Under the pieces are notes generated by a model. It did not search any database. It worked only from the letters and a program-made list of their open reading frames with translations, and was not told the origin of the DNA. A DNA stretch of 64,000 nucleotides from Symsagittifera roscoffensis (taxonomy: Eukaryota; Xenacoelomorpha; Acoela; Convolutidae). The position numbers were made by a program, and so were the translations under genes. Shown piece after piece: positions 19,249-33,000 of this stretch. The stretch is taken from assembly GCF_963678635.1 (NCBI RefSeq), contig NC_087070.1:49955467-50019466 (forward strand), in the 5' to 3' direction. The first letter of the stretch is position 1. Every line of letters starts with the position of its first letter.

Positions 19249-20046
19249 TGTAATTTCAAGAAGGTAAATTGAGATTGCATTGTAATTAAGAGGTAGCTTT
19301 TCATATGTTGCATGTTAATCAAAGTTGCATATTTGTGTAGGAAATTTTTCAGTTTTTAAAACAGCATGACATTGCACTACATTTTATGCATAGCTTGTAA
19401 TAGTTTGGAAGCAATATATCAACAACTAGGTTTTTGACAGGCTTTTTAGGTTACTTTATTCTAATCCTTAAGAACTTTTCGACTTAACACGATAAATTAC
19501 TGGCGTTTGACACACGAGCGACAGTTTCCAAATAGGCTAAAGTTTATTTTAACATCCAATTTCAGGCTTCCATTCCTCGAAAAAAGTAAACTGATATTTC
19601 AAGGTGAATCTGTGAATCTTTAAGGGAAACTTAATGAAGTGACTTTAAAGGCATAAATCTAAATGCAGAATAACAACAGAGCTATTTAGAACACAATTTT
19701 GATTGAAAAGGTTTTGACGCTGAAATAATTCCAGAGATAACTTTGAAGACATTGAGATTTAAATGAGGATAAAGAATGTCAATTAAGCGTAACATAGGTC
19801 GTAACATTGGCCTTCTTCGTCCATAACTTCTATTATGATCCCCGCTTGAACCTGATTTAAGCAACCTCACCTGGCCAAGTGACATTTTGAGGTCAAAATC
19901 CAGAAATTAACGGTTAACTACAAGCAGCAGAGAATCAATCGGCGCACTTATTTCTACCACGTTTCTTTAGTGCCATCACTCAGAATTAATGAATTCTTAA
20001 TTAAATTAGACTTTTCAAGCAATCTTTCGATGGACGAAAAACTGTA

Positions 20047-20232
20047 TCATTGATTCATGCCTTCAGCAGGAGGTCTGATCTGTTGCTGTTGATTGAGAAT
20101 ATTTTGTTGCTGTTGAGCCGATGAAATGATACCATAATGTGCTTCCAATCTCTCCTTGAGCAGCTGTGGAAATTGAGATACAAATTTGGACCAGCTCGCG
20201 TCACCCACTTGCTCTTTAAATCCCATTAGAAT
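20047..20232 (-). CDS. Second copy of the transportin terminal exon (exon 18A)
   Basis: Encodes the same 61 residues as 26857-27042, from [14 protein letters not shown] to PPAEGMNQ-stop, with an intact CTGCAG acceptor. The one difference I saw (CTA against CTG for Leu885) is silent. Transcripts skipping exon 18B could use it, or it may be unused. It is here only because of the tandem duplication. Confidence 0.85.
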   Translation of the reverse strand: MLMGFKEQVGDASWSKFVSQFPQLLKERLEAHYGIISSAQQQQNILNQQQQIRPPAEGMNQ

Positions 20233-21401
20233 CTGCAGACAAACATAAACGGAAGTTAAAATTAGTCAATCAGAGTGAAGGGCTCAAGTATTCAAAAGAA
20301 GGATTTTTATTGGTTGGATTTCTTTGCCTTTCGACAATTGTCATGAGAAAGCAAACATATGGAACACTAGCTAGAAAAGGATAAAAAAGGGCTCATAAAG
20401 TTGAATAAGAAAACAAAAAGTATAAATAATCGTTGAAAATTAAACTTTTGCTGTCGCGGTACTCGATGTTACAACCAGGACATTTAGAGTCCCCTGTCCT
20501 CGCATTTCCGCCACAGGTACTTGACAATTTATTAACACTCTCTCAGAATAAAAGAGCTACATATGCTAATAAATTATGAACAAAAGAGCTACATATGCGA
20601 TCCAGCTAAAAATATACCAAATACAAATAGACATGTAACAAATTGGAATATAACAAAATAAACGAATATACACTAAATTTGCATGTAATAAATTGGAAAG
20701 CAAAAAGGCAAACTATGTATAAATTATGCACTTCAAAAATATTGCGAGATACATTGAGTTGGAAAATTTCTGAAATCAAAATTTTATTACTGTACTGTTA
20801 TTTGAAACAAAAAGCTATTTCCGATTCATTTGATGAACAAAAATTTCATCAACTGTGTTAACTTTTTACTAATCGAATGTCAAAGCACATGCTATCAAAA
20901 AGCCGTAAAGGTGCCACTATAATTGGCACCAAAGTTGGCGACTTAGACTGGAAACAAAAGAATAGTCGTACCAATAATACACTGCTCACTAAAGCTCGAA
21001 TGTCCCATAAAATTTGAAATGCAATTGTAAAAGCAAACCAGCACTTGGAACTAAAAACTGCAGTTCAATTTTTCGAACCATTTTCATTCTCAACTAAATT
21101 ATTTTCACTACATTCAGTACTCAACAATTGATACTGGTTTAGCGACTTAAGTTCTTTTCGGTAAAAATTTCACCGTTTTAATGAACGCTAGGGTTTGATA
21201 TGTTTTCGAACCATTTTCATTTTAAACCAAATTTATTTTCACTACATTCAGTTGTAAAAATTGATAATGGTTTAGCGACTTGTTCTTTTCGCCAGAAATT
21301 TCACCATTTTATTAAATGTTAGGGCTTTGGTATGTTTTCATATATATTTTGATCAATGGTGTTTTTTTAATCGTTTCTACTTCAACAGGATGTCATTCTC
21401 C

Positions 21402-23373
21402 AAACCACAAACAAAACTTAAGCGACCAAGTGGTCCATTAAGTTTTGATGTGGAGAAAGGCTGCTTAATGTAAAATGAATTTTTATTCATTAAATGCTAT
21501 CGTACAAGATTATTTAATTAAATTATTCCAATTTTTGGAGGACAAGGTGGGTTAAAAAGATAAGTTGGTTAAAACATAGCAAACAGACAGTTGGAAAGGA
21601 GTCAATGAACGCAAGTAAACATAAAAAATTTTGGAATTCAACGAAAAAAAATTATTGTAAGCTCTCCGAAATTCAAGAACAATTCATGATTGACTTTTTT
21701 GAAAAATTTAACCCAATGTGAGAAAACTGGATCAATAGGTAAAATTTTTGTTTCGCTGGGAAGTTCAATAATTTATTTCCGCTTTTGGAACTAGAAGTCC
21801 AGCGTTTTTCGTGACCTTTACACTATCGCTGTTCGATAGTGGAGTTTGCTTTCCTTTCAACGGTTAAATTAAACGTCAAAGAAAAAATCAAAGTCAAATC
21901 GCCAAAAAGTAAATTTGAAACTGAGCCTAAAGAAAATCATCGCGACCTATAAGAAAGTTTGAAACATGTTCATTAACTCTTAATAATTATTTGCAAAAAC
22001 AAGACTAAAAACGCAAATGAGCATAAAATTCCCTGATTGGCTTTAAATTAGGCGATTTTGAACTCGACAAAAAGGTGTCAGGACTATTTGCCCCAAGTCA
22101 ATTGCCCCAAGTCAATTGTCCCTATGCCAACTTGTCCTATACTAACTTGCCCTACATGGCAACTTGTCCTATGCCAACTTGACCCACATGAGATTTTGTC
22201 CTATGCCGTTTTGTCCCATACTTAACACTTTTACTTGATTCTTTGATGTTCAAATTGAGGACCAGCAAGTGCTAATTAGCTAACTTTCCTCGCTAGTCAG
22301 AACAATAGAATAGTTAACAAACAATGAGAAAACATTTTCGGAACAAAAAAAAATTGAAAGCAAAGGCAAGGACAATGTCAACATGGAGCTCTAAACCACA
22401 AACAAAACTTAAGCGACCAAGTGTCCATTAAGTTTTGATGTGGAGAAATGCTGCTTAATGTAAAATGAATTTTTATTCATTAAATGCTATCGTACAAGAT
22501 TATTTAATTAAATTATTCCAATTTTTGGAGGACAAAGTGGGTTAAGAAGATAAGTTGGTTAAAACATAGCAAACAGACAGTTGGAAAGGAGTCAATGAAC
22601 GCAAGTAAACATAAAAAATTTTAGAATTCAACGAAAAAAAATTTATTTTAAGCTCTCCGAAATTCAAGAACAATTCATGATTGACTTTTTTGAAAAATTT
22701 AACCCAATGTGAGAAAACTGGATCAATAGGTAAAATTTTTGTTTCGCTGGGAAGTTCAATAATTTATTTCCGCTTTTGGAACTAAAAGTCCAGCGTTTTT
22801 CGTGACCTTTACACTATCGCTGTTCGATAGTGGAGTTTGCTTTCCTTTCAACGGTTAAATTAAACGTCAAAGAAAAAATCAAAGTCAAATCGCCAAAAAG
22901 TAAATTTGAGACTGAGCCTAAAGAAAATCATCGCGACCTATAAGAAAGTTTGAAACATGTTCATTAACTCATAATAATTATTTGCAAAAACAAGACTAAA
23001 AACGCAAATGAGCATAAAATTCCCTGATTGGCTTTAAATTAGGCGATTTTGAACTCGGCAAAAAGGTGTCAGGACTATTTGCCCCAAGTCAATTGCCCCT
23101 ATGCCAACTTGTCCTATACTAACTTGCCCTACATGGCAACTTGTCCTATGCCAACTTGACCCACATGAGATTTTGTCCTATGCCGTTTTGTCCCATACTT
23201 AACACTTCTACTTGATTCTTTGATGTTCAAATTGAGGACCAGCAAGTGCTAATTAGCTAACTTTCCTCGCTAGTCAGATCAAAAGAATAGTCAACAAACA
23301 ATGAGAAAACATTTTCGGAACAAAAAAAAATTGAAAGCAAAGGCAAGGACAATGTCAACATGGAGCTCTAAAC
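21402..23373 (+). repeat. Nested tandem pair, unit about 991 bp (copy B)
   Basis: The counterpart of 14570-16540, with the same hairpin start, R1-like body and TTGTCC minisatellite in each unit. Confidence 0.88.
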
Positions 23374-26300
23374 TATCAGTAAAAACTATTAAAAAATAGA
23401 AAAAAATTAAAGGAAGTCAAATATTTGAAAATTCGAACTCAGAACCAAGTTAACATCCTCTCCCTAAACGGATGGGGGGGGGGGTGGATGTTGAGTAACT
23501 TGGTCCAACTTTGGCATTAGAAACCGGGCCTCGTGTTCAGTGCCTTCGCACTTGCTTTGCAACTCTGTCAAAGACTTTCCTGGACTAATGGAATAGTTTC
23601 ATAAGCAATAGTTTCAAAGAACAAACAAATCGAAAAGCTTTTCAATTTTTTTTTCAAAACAATCAACTTTGATAGAAGAATAAATAAATCACGCAATAAA
23701 CGCTTTTAAAATCAGGATTTTTTCATGATTAAAACTGATATGATTCAAAATGAAAAAATCAACCAATATATTCTTTCGAACGGCGTAGAAAACACTTTAG
23801 ACCGGAATGCCAGATTGAGAGGAACGTTTCAAAGAAGGAAAGTTGCGCATCACGTTGCTCGTAAGTGACCGTGTAATGCCATGGTTTACTTTCGCTTCTT
23901 TGTTTTTTCCAGTTGCGCAGTACCAAATGTGCTAATATCTCAAAATCGAAATAACGATACGACTGGAAATGAATAGAAAAACGAGTAAGTAACACATAAC
24001 TATCAAACAGTAAGAAAAGAGTCAATGAACGCAAGAAAACAGAATAAAAAAAGAATTTGTTTTTTTTTGAAAAAATATTAACTTTTAAATTACGAAGAAA
24101 AAATAGATGATCGTTAAACTCTTTGAATTTCTAGAACAATTTATGATTGATGTTTTTTTTTGATAAAACTAACCCATTATGAGAAAACTGAATCAAAAGG
24201 CAAATTTTTTATTTGGCTTGTAAATCTGAAACTTAAATTTCATTTTCGAAACAAGAAGTCGATCACGTTTTTCGGCAAATTTTATAATTTTTCGTGAGAA
24301 AAACGAACAGAGCCAACTGACAGCTGGAAAAGAGTCAAGGAAAGCAAGGAAACAGAAAAAACTACTAACTTGTTTTTCGAAAAAATCTCAAAATTTGAAT
24401 TTCAAAGAAAACACATAGATGCCCGCAAAGCTATCTGAATTTCTAGAATATTTCATGATAGAAACTTTTTTGATAAAGTAAGCCCAATTTGAAAAAAAAA
24501 ACTGTTTTAATAGGTAAAGTTTTAGTTCGGCTAATTTAATTTGAAAATTAAATACCACATTCGAAATCAGAAGTCGATCACGCTTTTCCGTTTTACTGTT
24601 GGATCATATCGGATTTGGCCTTTTTTAACGAAGGAAATGAGCTGAATTTCAAGAAAAATTAGAAGTTAAACCGCGAAAATCAAATTTGATCGTGAACAAA
24701 TTTTGAGACTTTTCCTGAAAAAAAAAACAAAAAAATCATTACGACCCATATAAGAGTCTGAACTACGTTCATCGCCTCTTTAAACATCATCACGACCTAT
24801 ATAAGAGTCTGAACTACGTGCATCGACTCTAAATAAGCCGATGGAAATAAACCGGACAACAATAAGCTGATAATTAACCGAATAATTCTGACAACGCCAA
24901 AAAGCATTCACTGCAAAATCTTGCATGTTCCGGCTACATAGCAAGACCGCACGCGATTGGCGCCCTTTTTTTCAGATTGGAAAATCGCTCAGAGATAGTT
25001 TGATACACGTCAAATTATCTTAATAAAATCCGCGTTTTTCTATTTTGTGTCAAGATTGAGCTCAATCTTAGTTTCATGCATTGAAAAAAGTGGCTTCGTT
25101 CGAGCAATAGATTTCTTCGAAGTTGGCTTTCACATTGAAGATTGCAACTACAAACTGCAACAACATTCAGAAATTTCTCGAAAATCACCTACCGCGCATA
25201 ATAAATTTTGACATAATAGTCTTTGTACTGATCCAAAAGAGCTGGAAAAATATATTTGGCCTGACAACAATTAAATTTGAAATTTGGCCTTACTTGGGGA
25301 GGGGGACTGTCATTCATTTGCTGATGCCGTTCCCACCTTGAGGAGGCAGATGACATTGAGATTCCTCCAACCGGTACCATTCGATTTTCATCTCCATCGT
25401 CAGTTTTATATAGTCCATCATAGTTCAATATTCAATTTCATTTAAAAACAAGTATTTTAACGGCTTTAAATTTTTAGAACTAGTTTCAGAACATTGCATT
25501 GAATTAAATTGTCAGCAAATTCAGCACAATGTATATGTATTAATACATAGCACAAATTCATGTTGATATAACTACCAAAAGAATGAAAAGAGAAGTTTGA
25601 GTTGAGAAAACATTTCATGAATGCATGACATATGGCATCTACATGTTGTATGTCGAACCTGTGTGAACTTCGTTCATGTTTTTCATGTGTAACTTCATGT
25701 GAAATCCTTCTTTTTCATATCGCCACTTCATTCGATCACTTCTCACACGCATTCCCAGGCGGCTAATTTTCTCATTATCAGAGGCGATTTCTTCCCATTT
25801 GATGAAAATCGACTGATACATTGAGATAATTCAGCGTTCATGTCGTATAGGCTTGTACAAAGCAACGAACCAATTTTCACTCTCTAAACTTTTCGACCGG
25901 CGTTTTTTTGCTTTCAATCTCTCGACCAAATCGGCAGGAAACGATCGATTTGTGTACTGGTATTCATTTCTTTTCCGTTTAACACCGGTCGCTAATACAA
26001 TCACCAAGCAAATATGAACATGGATCATCGCATAGTAACATTTCAAACAGCGTTTCATTGTAATTTCAAGAAGGTAAATTGAGATTGCATTGTAATTAAG
26101 AGGTAGCTTTTCATATGTTGCATGTTAATCAAAGTTGCATATTTGTGTAGGAAATTTTTCAGTTTTTAAAACAGCATGACATTGCACTACATTTTATGCA
26201 TAGCTTGTAATAGTTTGGAAGCAATATATCAACAACTAGGTTTTTGACAGGCTTTTTAGGTTACTTTATTCTAATCCTTAAGAACTTTTCGACTTAACAC

Positions 26301-26856
26301 GATAAATTACTGGCGTTTGACACACGAGCGACAGTTTCCAAATAGGCTAAAGTTTATTTTAACATCCAATTTCAGGCTTCCATTCCTCGAAAAAAGTAAA
26401 CTGATATTTCAAGGTGAATCTGTGAATCTTTAAGGGAAACTTAATGAAGTGACTTTAAAGGCATAAATCTAAATGCAGAATAACAACAGAGCTATTTAGA
26501 ACACAATTTTGATTGCAAAGGTTTTGACGCTGAAATAATTCCAGAGATAACTTTGAAGACATTGAGATTTAAATGAGGATAAAGAATGTCAATTAAGCGT
26601 AACATAGGTCGTAACATTGGCCTTCTTCGTCCATAACTTCTATTATGATCCCCGCTTGAACCTGATTTAAGCAACCTCACCTGGCCAAGTGACATTTTGA
26701 GGTCAAAATCCAGAAATTAACGGTTAACTACAAGCAGCAGAGAATCAATCGGCGCACTTATTTCTACCACGTTTCTTTAGTGCCATCACTCAGAATTAAT
26801 GAATTCTTAATTAAATTAGACTTTTCAAGCAATCTTTCGATGGACGAAAAACTGTA

Positions 26857-27042
26857 TCATTGATTCATGCCTTCAGCAGGAGGTCTGATCTGTTGCTGTT
26901 GATTGAGAATATTTTGTTGCTGTTGAGCCGATGAAATGATACCATAATGTGCTTCCAATCTCTCCTTGAGCAGCTGTGGAAATTGAGATACAAATTTGGA
27001 CCAGCTCGCGTCACCCACTTGCTCTTTAAATCCCATCAGAAT
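26857..27042 (-). CDS. TNPO1: Transportin terminal exon, proximal copy (exon 18B, residues 884-944)
   Basis: Encodes [34 protein letters not shown], then a Gln-rich tail with [13 protein letters not shown] and PPAEGMNQ-stop. The first 34 residues match the family C-terminus. The tail extends past the point where vertebrate transportins end. Confidence 0.93.
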   Translation of the reverse strand: MLMGFKEQVGDASWSKFVSQFPQLLKERLEAHYGIISSAQQQQNILNQQQQIRPPAEGMNQ

Positions 27043-30000
27043 CTGCAGACAAACATAAACGGAAGTTAAAATTAGTCAATCAGAGTGAAGGGCTCAAGTA
27101 TTCAAAAGAAGGATTTTTATTGGTTGGATTTCTTTGCCTTTCGACAATTGTCATGAGAAAGCAAACATATGGAACACTAACGAGAAAACGACAAAAAAGT
27201 AGCTCCATAAAGTGAAATAGGAAAACAGATAAAAAATAAGCCTTGAAAAAAACTTTTGCAGTAGCGGAATCAATCATACGACCAGGACATTTATAGTCCC
27301 TTCCTCACATCTGCGCTGCGACCTCTTAAAAATTTGCAAACACTAGCTACAAATGATGTAGCTACATATGCCAAGAAATTGCCAATCCGATGCAGCAAAA
27401 GTGGCACCAAATACCTATAGACACAATTTTGCATGTAATATTTTCGAATATAAAAAAACTCGGCATCCACACTAACTTTGCATTGATAAATTGGAAAGCA
27501 TAAAGGCCAATTATGTTAAAAATTATGCATTTCGAAAAAAAGCGAGTTTTAAATCTTTGAAATCGAGTTTGTACTGTAATGTTGTTTGAAACAAATAGCT
27601 TTTTTCGGTTCATTTAAAATGCATCAACTGTGTCAACTTATAACTGATCAATTGTCAAAGCACATGCTATCAAAAAGCCGTAAAGGTGCCCAAAAGTGGC
27701 AGCAATATTTGCAACTTAGGTTAAAAATAAATAAGAGTGGTATTATTACACTGCGTTCGATAAAGCTATCTAGTGTAATGGCATAACTTGAGCTATAAAA
27801 ACAATTTGCTTAATTCAGTTTGTACGATTTATTTTTTTAACGCACCTAAGAGAGGAGCTTGCATCACATGTAATACACAAACAGATGATGCTTAATATTT
27901 TTGAAAACCCAAAACTGGCAACAAACTAAACAGATAAAAACTGTTTATCAGCCAGCCAAAAAAACGGAAAGCTAATGAGCCCACAATAACTGAAAATTCG
28001 ATTTTCTGTTTTTGGAAATATCTAAATTTTAAGGAACATTCATTTGAAAAAAAAACTTAGCCAATAGATGGCTGGAATGTCTATTAGAACTCAACTAAAC
28101 TTAAAAAAGGAGACATTTTAAACATTTTTCCACTTCTGAACTTTGAAGAAAAAAATCACGTTAAAAATCTTTGAATTTCAAGAACAATGTTATGATTGAC
28201 ACATTTTAGAAACAGATGCTAAGCGAAAGTCCATACCACTTGCGTTACAACACGAATATAGCATGACAAACTAACCGACAGGGAGCCGAGAAAAAAGCCG
28301 TAGAAAAAAAAAAAGAAACTGATTTACCAAAAACTAGTCTTGAATAAAACTTTCATTCAAGAAAAAAGCCACAAGTAAGACAATTGAATGAGCATCGAAT
28401 AAAAACTTAGAAAGATGTAACAGAGCCGACAATTCTTCAGCAGACACACATTGCGCCGAAAGAATTGATTCTTATAAAAATACAAAGCAGTTTTTAAGTC
28501 CCCCTCAAAACATTTATAAAAAACGCCTTAGCTACTCAAACGACTCAGAAAGAGGCCGTTAAGCCGATATATTATCAACTGAAACCTTTTAAGCCGACTA
28601 AAATGAAACATAGCTAATAGACACTCGGAAGAGAGTCAACGAACATACGGAAACAGAAACGAAACTAACTTGCGTTTTTTAAACTTCAAACTTCAACTAT
28701 CGAACTTCACAGAAAAAAAAATATGCCCTTAAAGCTCTTTGAAATTTATTATGATTAATAGTTTTTTGATAAAACTAACCCAATTTAAGACAAAGAAGCG
28801 AAGCTCTGCATCGCAAATACAGAGAAAACAAAAAGCGAGAAAACAAAAAGCATCTGTAGAAAGTGCAACAAGAAAAATAAGAATAAGCATCGAATTAGCA
28901 AAAATTCGGCTAGGTCTAGGATTCGATCTGCGACCAGCTGCAATCAAGAGATTTTGAGTCTCACGCACTAACCACTCGGCACCGCACGCTGACCCATCGA
29001 AAAACACGGCTCACGAACAAAGCGGCTATATATGCTAATAAATTGCAAATGCCATTCAGCAAAAGTGGCACAAAATACAAAAAGACACTATTTCGCTAGT
29101 AAAAATTTGGAATATGACCAAATGCAGGCATCCACACTAGCTTTCTTCAGTTCATTTGATAAATTGAAAATGCATCGAATGTATCAAAATATTACTAATC
29201 GAATGTCAAAGCACATGCAATCAAAAGCTGTAAAGGCGCCCCAAAAGTGTAAAACTGACGCTGTAAAGCTGAGGCTAGTGTAAAAACTGTTTAATAGATA
29301 ATGTTTACATTCAGCTGGGAAATATGAAAACTACACATAGGCGAAGCTGCGCTTCGCAAACACATCCAAGAACACTACTTTTTTTATGTCGCTTGATAGA
29401 GCTGTTTTTTGGAAATAGTAGAAATAAGCCTCGAATTTGTAAAAACTCGAGGCTTAGCAAAAACTCGAATTAGCAAAAATCAGCGACCTAGCAAATTTGA
29501 GTCTCGCGCGCTAACCTTCAGCCACGGATGCTTAAAATACCCAAAAACTAGCAACTAATAATGCAGCTTCATATGCTAAAGTAGCATCAAATAAATATGC
29601 TAAAGTAGCATGCAAAAGTAGCAACAAATACAAAAAGATGCACTTTTCCATGTAAAAAAATCGCAAATCATAAAGCCACATTATGTATAAATTACGCATT
29701 TCAAAAAATTGCGAAGAAACAAATAGCTTTGATCGGTTCACTTGATGAATTAAAAATGCATCAATTTTGTAAACTTATAACTATTCGAATGTCAAAGCAC
29801 ATGTTATCAATAAGCTGTAAAGGTGCAACTAAATATCAAAGGTGCAACAAAATATCTTATTGCCAATTTGATGCAGCAAATTCGACGCAGCAAATATTGT
29901 TGCTTTAAGCCACAACAATAATTGCGACTTAGCCGCAACAATATTTGCGACTTAGGTTGGAAAAAAAGGAAGTTCGTACTATAACACATTGCTTCGCAAG

Positions 30001-33000
30001 TGTAATAATCCACTTTTAAAATATGAAGTCCATTAACTTTATTTTCATTGTATTTATCTTTTCGTTTTGGAGAACGTAATTTACAGCAAATGAATTTTAA
30101 AGAAAACGAAAGGCCACTTGCGAAAAACAAAATTTGAGCGTAAACAAATGTGAAAACGACACGACTGAAATTTGTCTTCACTTCGTTCATTGAGACTTAT
30201 TAAGGGAACCAAAACAATTAGGTATTAATTAGAAGTAAACTTAAGTGAATCATAACTGTAAACTTAGCCCGGATTACTAGCATTGCAATTACTAATTAAT
30301 TTTATGAAATTGAGCATGGAACCACTTCTTGAAATTGCTGAATGAAAATAAGTCTAGTCCAGATTATATAAGACTCGCTCGAAAAATAATTTATGTCCTT
30401 CCCAAAAAAGAAGCTCGAAAAAAAACAGGGCAGCTTCTTAATAGAAACAGTTTACTCACTTGCATCTTACACAAATCAAAGCGGAGCTTCGCATCAGTTG
30501 CAATACAAAAGGTAGAAGAGAAAAACTAAATTTTTCATATTTTCCGAGACTACAAACCCTCACATTGCGACGGAAGTAGTCAAAAAAAATGATGAAAGAA
30601 ATAAAATCAAAAGCAAATAGCCTTGAAAGTTTGCCGGCAACAATTAAAGGAAAGCCAAGTAAGACAGAAAATGACAAATTTTCCCTTTTTTTCAATTTTG
30701 CTTCACAGGAAAGTTATTTTGAAGATATTGCCACTTAATCTTGAGCTTACCATGTAGAACATCTGTTTGAGGTCCTGTTTAGGCGTGGCCCAGGAGGCAA
30801 TGGCATCGCAAAAGAAGATGAAGTCCTGCAATATGCCGGCCGGGTTTACACTGATCATCGCACATATTCCTCGAAACGCAGAATCCTTCTCCTCGTTGTC
30901 CCGAATATTCCGAAGACTCGTGCACCTCAAAAGACAGGTTTTAGGTAACATCTCACAGTTACGCTGTGATTTATTTAGAAAATAGAAGAATATTATTCAA
31001 AAAATGGCCATCAAGGTTCTGGGCTTTGATCAGAACGGGCCAATTAAAACATACTTAAAACAAAAAGGACAAACAACGAAAAAAAATTTAAAAATTCAAA
31101 GTTAACGTTCAAGTTTCCGGACTGCTGTTTTAAAAATACCGCCCCTTGTTCTTTATGTGGTGATCTGAATTCACTTACCACGGTCTGATAAATTGGTGCA
31201 ATTGAGGCGAAACTGCAGATGGACACACATAGCCGACTCTGCCCAGGGTGATCGCTAAGCAGAAACAAATCAAAAATTATTTCCACTAACTGTATTCTTT
31301 ATATAAACAGACATTTGCTAAATTATCAGACAGTTGGAAAAGTGAAAAACGAAACTGAAAAAGGAACTCTGACTCGAGTTTCACAGAAAAAAGTTAGATC
31401 AAATTTAAAGTATTCGAATGTCAAGAATTCACCAAGTTGACAATTGAATAATTGGTTTTTTATTTCCTTCTATTTCTCCACCATTTGCCCATTAACAGCA
31501 CAATTTGCCTTCAATTTGGTACATTATTTCAAAGTGAACTTAAGACACCATAATTCAACTGCCAAAATACTTTTTGAGCATAATCAAATGTTAATAAAGA
31601 CTTTTCCGAAAAAACCACGACTAAATAGGTGAAAGAATTATTGATCCTCGATAATTAATCCTGAATAAGCATATTTAATTTACCTGTGTTCTCCATAAGC
31701 GTCTTGGGAATATTTGATCTGTTAACAATTTCGATCAGCTGCTGAAGAAATAAGTGCACATATGGCTCCATTCCACTCCCTAAAACCAGATAAATTACAC
31801 GTCTTTGAAAAATTTCCGAAAGTTCAATTTTGAAGTATAGAAACGCATAGTGAAATCGTAGCAGATAAACAGAACAAACCCAGTTCAACAGCGGGCAACT
31901 TGCCTGAAAGCATCATTTTTCAAAAAACTTTGCTATAGCCAACAGACAGTTGGAAAAGCGTTAATGAACGCAAGAATAAATTGTGAAAAAAATACTGACT
32001 TGTTTTTTGAAAAAATCTCAACTTTCGAATTTCAAAGAAAAATAAGATGCCCTTAAGGCTCTTTGAATTTCTAGAAAAAATTATGAATGACAATTTTGTG
32101 ATAAATTAACACAATTTCAGAAAATTAGATCAATAAGAAAACATTTCTTTCACTGGGAAAACTGAAAAAAAATTTCACTTTCGAAGATAGAAGTTGATCA
32201 CGTTTCAACTAATGAAATAAACTGATCATAAAAAATAATCAAAAATCGAACTGCAAAAAAGTAAACTTGAGCCTGAAAAAATTATAAAAAATTTTCTGGA
32301 AAAACCAAAAAAATATATCGCGACCTATATAAAGTCTGAACTACGCTCATCAACTCTTATAAAATATGGCTTGAAAGCTCTCTGCATTTCAAGAGCATTT
32401 ATTGATTGTTACTTTTTTTAAAAATATATCAACTCAATTTGATAAAACTGGACCCACAGGTAAAACTTCCAATCTGCTGGGAAATCTGAAAACTAAAATC
32501 CCTTGTTCGATACTAAGAGTCGATCATGTTTTTCGTCAATTTTTCACTTTTGCTGTTGTGGCGGAGTTTGCCTTCCTTTAAAAAAAGAAAGGAACTGAAC
32601 TTCAAAAAAATCAAAAGTCAAACAGCGAAAACTCTTACTGCATTACGACCTATCATTACGACCTATACAAGAGTCTTCAATACGTTTATCGGCTCTTAAA
32701 AATGATCATAGCCAATAGACAGTGAAGATAAACAGTTACGTTAAAAAAACAAGGAAACCGAAATAAATTCATAGGATATTTTTGAGCATTTTTCATTATT
32801 TGATTTTCCATTGAAAAAATATATCACGAAGCTCTTTAAATTTCAAAAACTGCTTACGATTGGCTTTTTTTGAAAATTATCGTCTTCAAAGAAAACTGAA
32901 TCAACACAAATTTTTTATTCCGTTGTGAGATCTGAAAATTAAAATCCACTTTCGAAACAAGAAGTCGAATCACGTTTTTTGTGACCGTGATTCGACTTCT

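Larger units (their letters stand above)
13531..20362 (+). repeat. Tandem segmental duplication, copy A (6832 bp)
   Basis: Direct repeat of 20363-27172, nearly identical by eye. The offset is 6832 bases at the left, 6833 in the middle and 6810 after a length difference near 18110/24950. It contains the terminal transportin exon (20047-20232) and everything between it and 13531. The break is at AACACTA, in both cases within a family H element. Confidence 0.95.
20363..27172 (+). repeat. Tandem segmental duplication, copy B (6810 bp)
   Basis: The second copy of 13531-20362, direct orientation. It holds the proximal transportin terminal exon. Its right boundary is at AACACTA at 27173, where a diverged family H element begins. 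Confidence 0.95.
27779..30750. other. Intron before transportin terminal exon: repeats only
   Basis: Apart from the family H elements listed, this holds R1 fragments near 28135-28210, 28610-28790 and 30115-30200, and sequence rich in AAGCCGA phrases near 28260-28620. No additional exon was recognised. Confidence 0.5.

Noticed and set aside
20047-27042. Two separate transportin genes
   Set aside because: Only the terminal exon is doubled; exons 1-17 are single, so there is one gene with a duplicated 3' end.
29807-30190. 127-residue minus-strand ORF
   Set aside because: Overlaps a family H element and an R1 fragment and consists of their reverse translation.
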